Notes under the pieces: model-generated | Database searches by the model: none | Told to the model about the DNA's origin: nothing | Seen by the model: the letters and a program-made list of their open reading frames with translations, nothing else | Made by a program: the position numbers and the translations under genes | From: Bacteroidia bacterium | Lineage (GTDB): Bacteria > Bacteroidota > Bacteroidia > Bacteroidales > Paludibacteraceae | NCBI GenBank assembly: GCA_009929375.1 | Contig: SAAO01000003.1 | Location: 1 to 53,127 of the forward strand | Length of the DNA: 53,127 bases | Direction: 5' to 3' | In this document: positions 1 through 8,521 of the stretch, in pieces | How positions within the stretch are numbered: position 1 is the stretch's first letter | Layout of the letters: the number at the start of each line of letters is the position of its first letter

Positions 1-72
1 GAAAAATTGTTCTCTGAAAATGAAAAACTTACAAAATACTTAAATTTCAAAAACCTACCGCAAGCGGGTTAA
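1..72 (+). other. Open frame running in from the left edge, possible 3' end of a gene
   Basis: Reading the plus strand from base 1 gives 23 codons ending in TAA at 70-72 (C-terminal residues NFKNLPQAG). It converges on the truncated ompA-like gene and overlaps its stop codon. The rest of the gene would lie outside the window and I do not recognise the peptide. Its interest is positional: it lies exactly where the remainder of the OmpA domain should be, so it could be the tail of an inserted gene such as a transposase. It may also be a chance frame. Confidence 0.3.
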
Positions 73-84
73 ATGAAGCTTGCG
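59..84. repeat. 7-bp inverted repeat at the ompA truncation point
   Basis: CGCAAGC at 59-65 and GCTTGCG at 78-84 are perfect reverse complements with a 12-base spacer. The two convergent stop codons lie in the spacer. It could be a terminator-like hairpin or part of the terminal inverted repeat of an inserted element whose body lies to the left. Confidence 0.4.
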
Positions 85-1292
85 AAAGTTGAATTATAAT
101 CTTTATTGCCACTAAAATCAGCATATCCACGAACTTCTAGAACAAGCGATGAATCGTTTAATAAGTGCATTGCAACTTTACTAATAGCAATAAGAGCATC
201 TTCATCAAGCCGATAACTATCGTAATCAAAAAAAACATAGAGTGAATCAGTTTTTACACCTAAAATTTGTGTTTTACCATCGTTTACAATTGAAGATTTC
301 ACAGGCAATCCCCAAAAATCTACTTCTGTATTATCTGGCGTATTGTTGTCACGATCTCTTACATCAGGCACACCATCATTGTCGGTATCAGGACCGTCAG
401 AAGAAAACAACTTCTCCATATTCTCGACACGTGGAGTCAGCGAATTGAGCTTGCCATCCATTTCGGTCACTTTGGTATCTATTTCGCCTACTTTTTTATC
501 TACAGTATTCACTTTGGCTGTGAGCGCTGCAATTTCCCTTTTTGCTTCAAGTGCAGTGGACAAACCTAAATCAGGCGCATAATCCTGCCAACGCAAATTG
601 CGCACATGATCCTTCTTTACCGATCTGAATTTATACCTCAGATATACACTTGCAGCAGCAATATAATCATTCGTAACACCTTTCCAGTTAAGATTTGAAA
701 CCCCCTCAAGATTATCCTTAGTGTATGCACGATAATGGAATTTTGCTCCCAATGCTAATGGACGTGAAAAATTGTACTCTGCAGAAAATGTAACAGGCAC
801 AGACCCCGCCTGTCCAATCTGACGACCCTGGTCATTTAAAATTACATTTGTAGGTGTAACACCGGTAATTCTGTCAATCGGATAGTATTCGTAATATGCA
901 TACCCTAAACCAACAGAACCAAGAATATGAATTTTTGATTTTGTTTCCGGAAAAATCCAGCGGGTAAAGTTAATGGTAGCATTCAGAGTTGCAGCATGAA
1001 GGTATGTACTTATGTTTACCTGAGATGGAATGGTATTTTCTGCTTTAAGCGGGAAATAGGAATAGTCGGCTGAAATTCCCCATACAGGAGAAAAAGCATA
1101 CTCCAAACCTCCTCCATAAGTTATTTCCCTGAATGAGCTTGGGAAAATTGACGAGGTATTCTGATTAATATCACCATCCAGATAGTTATATCCGTATTCA
1201 GCCCATATCGACCAACGTGAAAAAGCTTTATTCTGAGAATAAAGTCCGGTCACAGATAGATATAGAAATAACAATAAAAAAAATCTTTTCAT
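69..1292 (-). CDS. OmpA-family outer membrane protein, truncated in its C-terminal domain
   Basis: This is an envelope protein that would normally anchor the outer membrane to peptidoglycan. A signal peptide (about 1-19) is followed by a beta-barrel-like region (about 21-222), a coiled coil (about 247-296), a calcium-binding type 3 repeat (DTDNDGVPD near 302-310) and the start of an OmpA domain (FFDYDSYRLDEDA near 354-366, then GYADFSGNKDYN at 389-400). OmpA domains usually continue for about 60 more residues, with an LSxxRA helix after YN. Here seven unrelated residues (STFASFI) and a stop follow, and neither other frame restores the domain. The gene therefore looks interrupted near base 92. 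Peptidoglycan anchoring is probably lost. Transcription starts about 160 bases upstream of the ATG. Confidence 0.8.
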   Translation of the reverse strand: MKRFFLLLFLYLSVTGLYSQNKAFSRWSIWAEYGYNYLDGDINQNTSSIFPSSFREITYGGGLEYAFSPVWGISADYSYFPLKAENTIPSQVNISTYLHAATLNATINFTRWIFPETKSKIHILGSVGLGYAYYEYYPIDRITGVTPTNVILNDQGRQIGQAGSVPVTFSAEYNFSRPLALGAKFHYRAYTKDNLEGVSNLNWKGVTNDYIAAASVYLRYKFRSVKKDHVRNLRWQDYAPDLGLSTALEAKREIAALTAKVNTVDKKVGEIDTKVTEMDGKLNSLTPRVENMEKLFSSDGPDTDNDGVPDVRDRDNNTPDNTEVDFWGLPVKSSIVNDGKTQILGVKTDSLYVFFDYDSYRLDEDALIAISKVAMHLLNDSSLVLEVRGYADFSGNKDYNSTFASFI

Positions 1293-1460
1293 ATATTCTG
1301 AAAACGTCAGGATCTAATACCTGAATAGTAGTGAACCATCAAATAGATACAGCAACCCAAAATCAATTCAAAAATAATGAATTATTCAGTATAATTGCAA
1401 TTTTAAAAGTGTTTTTTTGGATATAAAAATCACCGTACATGTAATTTTGAATCTAAAGTA

Positions 1461-1468
1461 CAAAAATA
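1461..1468 (-). promoter_or_regulatory. Candidate -7 box of the ompA-like gene
   Basis: The minus strand reads TATTTTTG, matching the Bacteroidetes consensus TAnnTTTG. It predicts a leader of about 160 bases. The rest of 1293-1555 is AT-rich with no other signal I can name. Confidence 0.45.
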
Positions 1469-1555
1469 CAAATAATTATGACATTTTACTATCCTAATAA
1501 AATTATTTACCACACATTGTCAATTTAATTGCTACAAACATAGCCTGAATGTATC

Positions 1556-2668
1556 TTACTTCACAATTTCAACTTTTTGAGTCGGGGCTGCATTTGTGTT
1601 GCGATAATCAACTCTCTCCACCACTTTTTCGGCAAGGGCTCTGAAAGCTATTCCGCTGATAGTATCATCATCTACAGCCACAGGACGACCGGCATCGCCA
1701 TGTTCGCGAATACTCTGAACGAGTGGAATCTGAGCGAGCAAAGACACATTCAGTTCTTCGGCCAGACGCTTGCCCCCTTCTTTACCAAAAATATAATACT
1801 TGTTTTCAGGAAGTTCGGCCGGCGTAAACCATGCCATATTCTCCACTAGTCCCAGCACGGGCACATTTACCTTGTCGCCAATAAACATATTGATACCTTT
1901 ACGGGCATCGGCCAAAGCCACATCCTGAGGCGTGGTAACAACCACCGCTCCGGTTATTCCCAGGGTCTGCACAAGCGTAAGCTGAATATCGCCTGTTCCG
2001 GGAGGAAGATCCATTACAAAGAAATCGAGTTCACCCCAATGAGCATCAGTGATAAGCTGTTTCAACGCATTGCTGGCCATACTTCCACGCCAAACAAGTG
2101 CATTTTCAGGATCGACAAAGAAACCGATGGAAAGGATTTTTACACCATATTTTTCAACGGGAATCAATCCCTGTTTGCCATCAATCACATCAGTCATTGG
2201 ACGGGCATCCTCCACACCAAACATTTTGGGCATTGAAGGACCGTGAATATCGGCATCGAGCAAACCAACCTTATAACCAAGTTTTGCAAGCGCAATAGCC
2301 AGGTTCGACGATACTGTGGATTTTCCCACACCACCTTTACCCGAAAAAACAGCAATAATATTTTTGACACCCGGCAATACTGCATTCACCTTGGGTTTCG
2401 GAGCCTCTTTTGACTCCACAGAGATATTGCCTTTTATGTCCACATCTTCGCCCACATAAGTAAGAACAGCCTGTTCGGCAGCTTTTACCACCGATTTTGC
2501 AAACGGATCGTTGGGTTTATCGAAAATGAGCGAAAAGCTAACCTTGTTGCCTTCGATACGGATATTATCCTGCACCATTCCGGCTGATACTATATCTTTT
2601 CCTGTACCCGGATAACGCACATGCACAAGTGCATCGAGGATTAACTGGGGATATAAAGTTACATTCAT
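1556..2668 (-). CDS. mrp: Mrp/ApbC-family P-loop ATPase, iron-sulfur cluster carrier
   Basis: This is a cytosolic ATPase of the Mrp/NBP35 family, proposed to carry [4Fe-4S] clusters to apoproteins. Residues 1-90 form a DUF59/MIP18-like domain. A deviant Walker A motif, SGKGGVGKST, lies at about 109-118, and DLPPGTGD follows in the switch region. The length of 370 residues is normal. The classical CxxC pair after the ENM motif is missing: that stretch reads NMAWFTPAELPENKYY, without cysteine. This is how I remember Bacteroidetes homologues, so cluster binding in this subfamily must differ or be absent. It lies downstream of trmB on the same strand, 123 bases apart. Confidence 0.9.
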   Translation of the reverse strand: MNVTLYPQLILDALVHVRYPGTGKDIVSAGMVQDNIRIEGNKVSFSLIFDKPNDPFAKSVVKAAEQAVLTYVGEDVDIKGNISVESKEAPKPKVNAVLPGVKNIIAVFSGKGGVGKSTVSSNLAIALAKLGYKVGLLDADIHGPSMPKMFGVEDARPMTDVIDGKQGLIPVEKYGVKILSIGFFVDPENALVWRGSMASNALKQLITDAHWGELDFFVMDLPPGTGDIQLTLVQTLGITGAVVVTTPQDVALADARKGINMFIGDKVNVPVLGLVENMAWFTPAELPENKYYIFGKEGGKRLAEELNVSLLAQIPLVQSIREHGDAGRPVAVDDDTISGIAFRALAEKVVERVDYRNTNAAPTQKVEIVK

Positions 2669-2791
2669 AAATCTGAATTTTGTCCGGCGACAAAGTCCGG
2701 AAAGTTATTGAAATTGTTTTCTGAAAATTGAAACAGATGTAATTTGAAAAAGTTCCGGTTTCAACTGAAAATGCTCAAAATAAACCTGAAA

Positions 2792-3547
2792 TTATCCGTT
2801 TACATGCTGCGTTTTGTTTCGACCATAGCTGCGATAGCTGTCGTGTTCAATTTCCACTTCGGGCTCTGTCAGCTCTTTATCTTTCTGCGGAATAAACTTG
2901 ATATATTTAATCGTCAGACCTCGTTCGAGCCATTGTTTCTCGTAATGTGTTTTAATGCCCAGAATCGGATCCACAATCCCCGAACCGTACAAATCGTCGT
3001 TGCTGAAAAGCACAGGAAACTCATTCAGTTTCACCATTTCGCAGGTATATGTAAACATAAAATTGCTGTCGGTTTTGAGATGAATTATGCCTTCGGGTTT
3101 CAGAAATTGCAGATACGAACTAATGAAATTTGTGGCTGTGAGGCGCTTGGTCGTTTTTTTCATTTGCGGATCAGGAAAAGTAAGCCAGATTTCGCTGACT
3201 TCATTTTCGGCAAAAAAATGCGCAATCATCTCAATGTCGGTTCGCAGAAAAGCCACGTTTTTCATACCTTTCTGAAGCGAATCCTTTGCACCTGTCCACA
3301 AGCGTGCACCTTTAATGTCCACACCAATAAAGTTTTTGTCGGGATACAGTTCGGCCAGATTTACAGTATATTCCCCTTTTCCACAGCCCAATTCAAGCAC
3401 TATCGGATTATCGTTTCCGAAAAATTCCTGATTCCATTTTCCTTTCATCGAAAATGAATTTCCTTCGCGTACATAATGCGACGACACCTGAAACACATGC
3501 GGAAAAGTCTCCATCTCCGCAAATTTGGCAAGTTTATTTTTTCCCAC
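2792..3547 (-). CDS. trmB: tRNA (guanine-N7-)-methyltransferase
   Basis: TrmB uses S-adenosylmethionine to form m7G46 in the variable loop of tRNA. The Rossmann SAM-binding motif [14 protein letters not shown] is near residues 53-66. The TrmB signature region [12 protein letters not shown] corresponds to the usual FPDPWPKxRH and keeps the catalytic aspartate. The length of 251 residues is slightly above average because of the N-terminal part. It starts 30 bases after the gldH stop on the same strand, so it is probably in the holB-ricT-gldH transcription unit. Long open frames on the opposite strand here are shadows. Confidence 0.95.
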   Translation of the reverse strand: MGKNKLAKFAEMETFPHVFQVSSHYVREGNSFSMKGKWNQEFFGNDNPIVLELGCGKGEYTVNLAELYPDKNFIGVDIKGARLWTGAKDSLQKGMKNVAFLRTDIEMIAHFFAENEVSEIWLTFPDPQMKKTTKRLTATNFISSYLQFLKPEGIIHLKTDSNFMFTYTCEMVKLNEFPVLFSNDDLYGSGIVDPILGIKTHYEKQWLERGLTIKYIKFIPQKDKELTEPEVEIEHDSYRSYGRNKTQHVNG

Positions 3548-3577
3548 TATTATAATTTCTGAAAAAATTCTTTGGTG

Positions 3578-4042
3578 TTAATTTGCTTTTTCAATTCTGA
3601 GACCCAAATCGTTCAAACCGACAAGCACCGAATCGCGCATTCCCTGTCGGAACGAGAAATGGTAAGCTCCTGAGTCGGGAAACTGAATTTGCTGACGATA
3701 AAGCACAGGCATTTCGAAAACCGAGCCCACGCCCGAGCCCAACCACTTCCCCCGCTGATCGGCCAGATAAAAATTGATTGAGTCGATAAGCACTGTACTA
3801 TCGGGACTTTGCTGCTCGATAAACAGCCACAGGTTTTGATGCGGATATTCGCCACGATTACGCACATTTACATATACATTGAAGTGCGACACAGTATCGG
3901 CGATATTCACATCAAAATGAATGGCACTGTCCTGATGCCAGCCATTGGCCGGAACAGATTCGAACTGATAAAACACATCATTGCCTCCGCACGAACTGAG
4001 AATAAGCAACATACAGAAGAAAGTCCACTTTTTAAGCATCAT
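3578..4042 (-). CDS. gldH: Gliding-motility lipoprotein GldH
   Basis: GldH is one of the Gld lipoproteins needed for gliding in Flavobacterium johnsoniae. It is conserved in non-gliding Bacteroidetes that have a type IX secretion system, and its biochemical role is unsettled. The signal peptide ends in the lipobox LSSC with Cys18. The 154-residue body shows the family features NRGEYPHQNLWLF and the late GVGSVFEMPVLYRQQIQF segment. The start overlaps the stop of the upstream PSP1 gene by 11 bases, so the two are translationally coupled. This holB, PSP1, gldH order is, to my knowledge, conserved in Bacteroidetes. Confidence 0.88.
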   Translation of the reverse strand: MMLKKWTFFCMLLILSSCGGNDVFYQFESVPANGWHQDSAIHFDVNIADTVSHFNVYVNVRNRGEYPHQNLWLFIEQQSPDSTVLIDSINFYLADQRGKWLGSGVGSVFEMPVLYRQQIQFPDSGAYHFSFRQGMRDSVLVGLNDLGLRIEKAN

Positions 4043-5252
4043 TTTTTTTATTCTGATCGTTTTTCTTTACCAAACGCGGGGCACGGCTTTCCTGGGCTGG
4101 ATTATTGTTGCCCTGACCACTCAGCTGTTTTCCGGTTTGAGGTTTATTGCTTCGTTTGGGTTTTGAGCCCGAACGTTTTTTCTGACTATCGAAACGGGTC
4201 AGACTATCCTGCCCCACCACATTTTCATAATCGGCACGAGCCGGTTTGTCTTCATCCTTTTTATCATCAAGTATTTCGGGCTTACTGCCTTTTTTATTCA
4301 TCGAAATTACCTGACGGGCACGTTCGGCGGATATAGTTACCACATTTGCACCAAAATTGGGTGATGTGGAATATGAAATAAGTCCTTTGAAAACGTCGGT
4401 TTTGAAATGATAGTAAGTGTTATCGAGCGTTTCGAGCTGTATTTCTTTCGAAGGAAAGTCTTTTTGCGCATCCACATAACTATCGAGTTCAAAGTTCATA
4501 CAGCATTTCAGTTTTCCGCACTGACCGGCAAGTTTTTGCGGATTGGGCGAAATATCCTGATAACGCGCGGCTGTGGTCGACACTGAGTTGAAGTTGGTCA
4601 TCCAACCTGAGCAGCAAAGTTCGCGACCACAGGGTCCGATACCGCCGATACGTCCGGCTTCCTGGCGGGCACCAATCTGTTTCATTTCAATTCGCACCCT
4701 GAATGTTTCGGCAAAAACCTTAATCAACTGACGAAAATCGACACGTTCGTCGGCAATATAATAGAAAATAGCTTTGTTTCCATCGCCCTGAAACTCCACA
4801 TCGCCGATTTTCATATTCAGCTTCAGATTTTCGGCAATCTGGCGGGCTTTGATCATTGTTTCCTGCTCGCGGGCTTTGGCTTCGTTATATTTTTCAATAT
4901 CATTATCCTTGGCTTTACGATACACACGTTTGATTTCGTATTTTTCAGGATTAATGTTGTTTTTGTTCATTTGCAACAACACCAAACGGCCAATCAGCGT
5001 TACTTCGCCAATATCGTGACCGGGTGACGATTCCACAGCGACCATATCGCCTTTTTCCAGTGGAATTCGTGTGCTGTTCAGAAAATAACCTTTACGGGTA
5101 TTTTTAAACTGAACTTCCACAAAATCAGTTTCTTTTTGTGTCTCGGGCAAATCGCACAACCAGTCGAAAGTGCTTAGTTTTTTGTTTGAGTTGCATCGAC
5201 AGCCGCCTTTTGTCATGCAGCAGCCCCCACTTGTATTATGTAGTTGATCCAT
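4032..5252 (-). CDS. ricT: PSP1-domain protein, RicT (YaaT)-like
   Basis: This is a homologue of Bacillus RicT/YaaT, which works with RicA and RicF in a complex that promotes mRNA processing by RNase Y and carries [4Fe-4S] clusters. Visible features are an N-terminal cysteine cluster (Cys11, 12, 18 and 20), a central PSP1 domain, and the conserved motifs GPCGRELCCSGW and QCGKLKCCMNFE. These are good metal-ligand candidates. The last 70 residues are a Lys/Asn/Gln/Pro-rich, probably disordered tail. It sits between holB and gldH; the gap to holB is about 70 bases. The partner genes ricA and ricF are not in the window, so the function in Bacteroidetes is inferred only. Confidence 0.82.
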   Translation of the reverse strand: MDQLHNTSGGCCMTKGGCRCNSNKKLSTFDWLCDLPETQKETDFVEVQFKNTRKGYFLNSTRIPLEKGDMVAVESSPGHDIGEVTLIGRLVLLQMNKNNINPEKYEIKRVYRKAKDNDIEKYNEAKAREQETMIKARQIAENLKLNMKIGDVEFQGDGNKAIFYYIADERVDFRQLIKVFAETFRVRIEMKQIGARQEAGRIGGIGPCGRELCCSGWMTNFNSVSTTAARYQDISPNPQKLAGQCGKLKCCMNFELDSYVDAQKDFPSKEIQLETLDNTYYHFKTDVFKGLISYSTSPNFGANVVTISAERARQVISMNKKGSKPEILDDKKDEDKPARADYENVVGQDSLTRFDSQKKRSGSKPKRSNKPQTGKQLSGQGNNNPAQESRAPRLVKKNDQNKKNDA

Positions 5253-5321
5253 TGTGTAAATTTTTAGTTTGCAGGAGTTAATGCCTGCGGTTATATAATT
5301 GATTGATTAATTGCATATTTA

Positions 5322-6479
5322 TCAGCGTTTCAACAACATGATGATTTTGAGCACCAGGTCGAAGAAAACCATTTTTGCATTTACATTCTGTTCGATATGA
5401 CGTTCGGCCAGCGCAAACTCTTTCATTATGTCTTCCACGTTTCTTTCGTTGATGAATGGCGAAAATTTCCGTGAAAAGTCGGTTTCGTAAGTTGTCAGAT
5501 AATTCAGATCGGTTTGTTGCAGGTTAAGGATAAAGTTTTCGCGCGTCATATGCTGCGCATATTGCAAAAACTTTTTCTGGCGCTCACGCCCAATGGACGA
5601 TGCCGCCATTTCGTCGGACCATTTGCGCAAAGTTTTCAGTGATGCATGATCCTTACGGTTTCCTACCTGCCAGGCCAGACGCATAATCATCACAAAACGT
5701 TCGAAATTCACCTTGTTTTCGTCGTCCTCGCCAAGAATAGCCAATGCACTGAGATAGCTTCCATTCGAAATACGGGCCACATTCACCGCATCCTGCTGCG
5801 TAATGTCCAGATCGCGGTTTTGAAGCAAAGCCACGACAATATCATCGGTCGTCAGTCGTGGCACGTGAATGTGCTGCGTACGCGAAAGAATGGTGGTGAT
5901 AATTTCGTCTGGACTGTTGGAAACCAGCAAAAAAACAGTTTTTTCGGGTGGTTCCTCCAGAATTTTCAGAAGTTTATTAGCGCAGGTATCATTCATTTTT
6001 TCGGGCAACCAGATAATCATTACCTTGTATTCCGACTCGTATGTTTTCAGGCTGAGTTTACGAATAATTTCCTGACTTTCGTTGGCATAAATCATTCCCT
6101 GTTTGGCATCGTCCGAGATACGGGCATACCACTCCTGCATACTGAAATACGGACTTTGTATCAGCATCGATCTAAAATCGGCCACAAAATCGTCGCACAC
6201 CACCGAGCTTTTGCCCGTAGGTTTAATGACAGGAAATACAAAATGAAGATCGGGATGTGCCAGTTTGTTGTACTTAACGCACGAAGGACAAACGCCACAG
6301 GCATCGGTATCGCCACGGTTTTCGCAGCAAATATAGCGGGCATAAGCGATGGCAAGACCCAGTTTCCCCACACCTTCGGGACCACGAAGTAGCTGAGCGT
6401 GAGGGATTCTGTTCTCTTTTACCGTTTGAATCAGACGGTTTTTTATATCTTGTTGTCCAATGAGATCGGAGAAATACAT
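5322..6479 (-). CDS. holB: DNA polymerase III delta' subunit
   Basis: This is the clamp-loader subunit that helps load the beta clamp (DnaN, encoded here at 24675-25814). The N-terminal AAA+ module has a degenerate P-loop, GPEGVGKLGLA, near residues 33-43, as expected for delta', which does not hydrolyse ATP. A zinc-module cysteine set follows (Cys51/52, 61, 64 and 67). The LLKILEEPPEKTVFLLVS motif is typical of the gamma/delta' family. At 385 residues it is of usual size for the phylum. It appears to be the first gene of the holB-ricT-gldH-trmB-mrp run. Confidence 0.92.
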   Translation of the reverse strand: MYFSDLIGQQDIKNRLIQTVKENRIPHAQLLRGPEGVGKLGLAIAYARYICCENRGDTDACGVCPSCVKYNKLAHPDLHFVFPVIKPTGKSSVVCDDFVADFRSMLIQSPYFSMQEWYARISDDAKQGMIYANESQEIIRKLSLKTYESEYKVMIIWLPEKMNDTCANKLLKILEEPPEKTVFLLVSNSPDEIITTILSRTQHIHVPRLTTDDIVVALLQNRDLDITQQDAVNVARISNGSYLSALAILGEDDENKVNFERFVMIMRLAWQVGNRKDHASLKTLRKWSDEMAASSIGRERQKKFLQYAQHMTRENFILNLQQTDLNYLTTYETDFSRKFSPFINERNVEDIMKEFALAERHIEQNVNAKMVFFDLVLKIIMLLKR

Positions 6480-6519
6480 GTCTGAATTTTTCAGTCGTCG
6501 GCTTTAATGCTACGATTTG

Positions 6520-6527
6520 CAAATATA
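6520..6527 (-). promoter_or_regulatory. Candidate -7 box of holB
   Basis: The minus strand reads TATATTTG, a full match to TAnnTTTG, about 40 bases upstream of the holB ATG. It would drive the holB to mrp run. Confidence 0.55.
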
Positions 6528-6583
6528 TAAAAAAGTAGCTAATCGCTAAAATACAAATTTCGAATGATTACAAATAAGGTTCT

Positions 6584-7366
6584 CTATCTTTTTAAATGGC
6601 AATTTCCTAACCATTCGATGCATGTTTTCAGCGTATTTTCGGGTGCTTCCTTGTGTGGCGAATGGGCTGCTTCGGGAATAATTTTTATTTCAACACTGCT
6701 TTGCAGATGAGCCTTTAGTTGATAAAGTTGTTCGTGCGAGTCAAAAACATCATTTTCGCCCCTGAAAGCAAGCACAGGACATTTAATATTTTCGAGTTCG
6801 GGTAAAAGATTCCAACCGTAAAAAGCCTCACTTGCCCAGCAGTTTTTCCATTTGTCGAAAAGCACCTGCGTTTTTGTGCCGTGATATTTTTCGAGCGAAC
6901 GAAGCAGATTTGTCCCCTGAGCTTTCAGGGCTGTTTCGGCCACAGATTTCAGGCCGCTGTCCTCCAGAAAAGTATGCGGACTTTCCACCATCAACGCTTC
7001 TATTCGCTCCGGAAAAAGTGCAGCTGTCAGCAAAGCAATGGTAGCACCATCGCTATGCCCGAAAAGTATTACCTTCTTCACATGCAGCACATCTACAAGT
7101 GCAATAAACGCGTGCGCTTCGTCATAAAAATATTCAGGTGTTCGGTCGCACGACGCATCAGCACCCGACTGTCCGAATCCACGTCTGTCGTACAAAAGCG
7201 CATTGCAACCCGTTTGCATTGCCAGTTTTTGAGGGAAATCGCCCCACAGCGCAGCGCAACCCCATGCATCGTGGAGAAAAACGATAAGTGGTGCGTCTTC
7301 GCTTTGCTGAAGGACTATTTTTTCAGCAGAAATAAAATGTGAATCAATCTCAATGTGGTAAGTCAT
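6584..7366 (-). CDS. Alpha/beta hydrolase
   Basis: This is a cytosolic serine hydrolase of the alpha/beta fold with unknown substrate. The nucleophile elbow GHSDGA places the catalytic serine at Ser105. The acid is probably Asp206 in GENDVFD, and the base His235 in EAAHSPHKEAPE. LHDAWG near 31-36 is the oxyanion-hole segment, and YDRRGFGQSG near 59-68 is a typical second motif. The 260-residue length and absence of a signal peptide fit esterases or C-C hydrolases of the MhpC/menaquinone type. No neighbour indicates a pathway. It has its own promoter and is not clearly linked to holB (gap 104 bases). Confidence 0.85.
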   Translation of the reverse strand: MTYHIEIDSHFISAEKIVLQQSEDAPLIVFLHDAWGCAALWGDFPQKLAMQTGCNALLYDRRGFGQSGADASCDRTPEYFYDEAHAFIALVDVLHVKKVILFGHSDGATIALLTAALFPERIEALMVESPHTFLEDSGLKSVAETALKAQGTNLLRSLEKYHGTKTQVLFDKWKNCWASEAFYGWNLLPELENIKCPVLAFRGENDVFDSHEQLYQLKAHLQSSVEIKIIPEAAHSPHKEAPENTLKTCIEWLGNCHLKR

Positions 7367-7393
7367 TTGTCAGGTTATTTTTTTATTTCCACA

Positions 7394-7401
7394 CAAAAGT
7401 A
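7394..7401 (-). promoter_or_regulatory. Candidate -7 box of the alpha/beta hydrolase
   Basis: The minus strand reads TACTTTTG (TAnnTTTG), 28 bases upstream of the ATG. It is divergent from the nagB promoter. Confidence 0.5.
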
Positions 7402-7492
7402 TGATTTTTTATTCTGAATCCGTATTTTCAAAAAAACTGAGTCGTACCGGAAATTAAAATTCCATAAAAATTATTTATAAAATTCCTTATTA

Positions 7493-7515
7493 ATTAGGCA
7501 TTTTAAATGCCTAAT
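7493..7515. promoter_or_regulatory. Palindromic operator candidate upstream of nagB
   Basis: ATTAGGCATTT (7493-7503) and AAATGCCTAAT (7505-7515) form an 11-bp perfect palindrome around a single T. A further half-site-like TTGCCTAA lies at 7526-7533 and overlaps the -7 box. The palindrome covers roughly -45 to -23 relative to the predicted start, the usual place for a repressor or class II activator site. An amino-sugar-responsive regulator would be a natural ligand, but none is encoded here. Confidence 0.55.
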
Positions 7516-7530
7516 GTTTGAAAAATTGCC

Positions 7531-7538
7531 TAACTTTG
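7531..7538 (+). promoter_or_regulatory. Candidate -7 box of nagB
   Basis: TAACTTTG matches TAnnTTTG and lies 27 bases before the nagB ATG. No good TTTG -33 element is present at normal spacing; the palindrome occupies that place, which suggests dependence on a regulator. Confidence 0.55.
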
Positions 7539-7565
7539 CAAGCTTGAATCATAAAACTAAATCGC

Positions 7566-8375
7566 ATGAGAGTAATTATTCAACCCGACTATCAAAATCT
7601 GTCGGCCTGGGCTGCCAATTATGTGGCTTCGAAGATTTTAAGCGCAAAACCAACAGCAGAAAAGCCTTTTGTACTTGGATTACCAACAGGATCTTCACCC
7701 CTTGGCGTGTATCGTCATTTGATACAACTTTACAAAAAAGGTGTGGTTTCATTTAAAAATGTAATCACTTTCAACATGGATGAGTATGTGGGTTTGCCGC
7801 AGGATCACAGCGAAAGCTATTATTCGTTTATGTGGAATAATTTTTTCAGCCATATCGATATTTTGCCCGAAAATGCAAATATCCTGAATGGAAATGCTGA
7901 AGACCTGGTAGCAGAATGCGCAGCTTATGAAGCTAAAATGGTTGCTGTGGGTGGCATCGACCTCTTTTTGGGTGGTATTGGCCCCGACGGACACATTGCA
8001 TTCAACGAGCCTGCTTCATCACTTTCGTCGCGCACACGTCAAAAAACACTGACCACCGACACTATCATTGCCAACTCACGCTTTTTCGACAACGATGTAA
8101 ACAAAGTTCCTAAAACTGCACTGACAGTAGGTGTGGGTACTGTATTCGACGCCAAAGAAGTTTTGATTGTGGTAAACGGACACAACAAAGCCCGCGCTTT
8201 GCGTCATGCCGTAGAAGAACCTATCAGTCACATGTGGACCATCAGCGCGTTACAAATGCATCCGAAAGGAATCATTGTGTGCGACTACGATGCCTGCGCC
8301 GAGTTGAAAGTAGGTACTTACAAATACTTCCTGGATATTGAGAAAGACACTTTAAATCCTGAAAGTCTGCTATAA
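7566..8375 (+). CDS. nagB: Glucosamine-6-phosphate deaminase
   Basis: NagB converts glucosamine 6-phosphate to fructose 6-phosphate and ammonia in amino-sugar catabolism. Active-site residues align with the E. coli enzyme at identical numbers: Asp72 in NMDEYVGL, and Asp141, His143 and Glu148 in [11 protein letters not shown]. The length is 269 residues (E. coli 266). The LPTGSSP phosphate-binding loop is at about 39-45. It is a single-gene unit between an operator-like palindrome and a strong terminator. No nagA or transporter is adjacent, although a sialate O-acetylesterase 14 kb away could feed the same pathway. Confidence 0.97.
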   Translation: MRVIIQPDYQNLSAWAANYVASKILSAKPTAEKPFVLGLPTGSSPLGVYRHLIQLYKKGVVSFKNVITFNMDEYVGLPQDHSESYYSFMWNNFFSHIDILPENANILNGNAEDLVAECAAYEAKMVAVGGIDLFLGGIGPDGHIAFNEPASSLSSRTRQKTLTTDTIIANSRFFDNDVNKVPKTALTVGVGTVFDAKEVLIVVNGHNKARALRHAVEEPISHMWTISALQMHPKGIIVCDYDACAELKVGTYKYFLDIEKDTLNPESLL

Positions 8376-8397
8376 AGCAACAGGTTGACAAATACAG

Positions 8398-8434
8398 AAA
8401 GTCCGTAAATTCAGCAAATGAATTTACGGACTTT
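8398..8434 (+). terminator. Rho-independent terminator after nagB
   Basis: A 16-bp perfect stem (8398-8413 with 8419-8434), with loop GCAAA, is followed by a short T run. It ends the nagB transcript. Confidence 0.85.
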
Positions 8435-8470
8435 TTGGTTTAATAAAATCCATTATCTGAATATAATTTG

Positions 8471-8478
8471 TACATTTG
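8471..8478 (+). promoter_or_regulatory. Candidate -7 box of the lipocalin gene
   Basis: TACATTTG matches TAnnTTTG. It lies inside the longest possible open frame (TTG start at 8468) and so argues for the ATG at 8522 as the real start. Confidence 0.55.
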
Positions 8479-8521
8479 CCTTATTGTAAATAATTCTAAT
8501 TTTAGCAAAATAACTATTTTT

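Noticed and set aside
2744-3457. 237-codon open frame on the plus strand opposite trmB
   Set aside because: It mirrors trmB codon structure, has no family resemblance or promoter, and trmB itself is certain.
3809-4336. 175-codon open frame opposite gldH and ricT
   Set aside because: It spans two well-supported overlapping genes on the other strand and has no recognisable content.
5646-6392. 248-codon open frame on the plus strand opposite holB
   Set aside because: It is a shadow of holB; the translation is rich in His, Phe and Ile without domain features.
8468-8521. Longer lipocalin start at TTG 8468
   Set aside because: The predicted -7 box overlaps it, and the signal peptide begins properly only at the ATG 8522.
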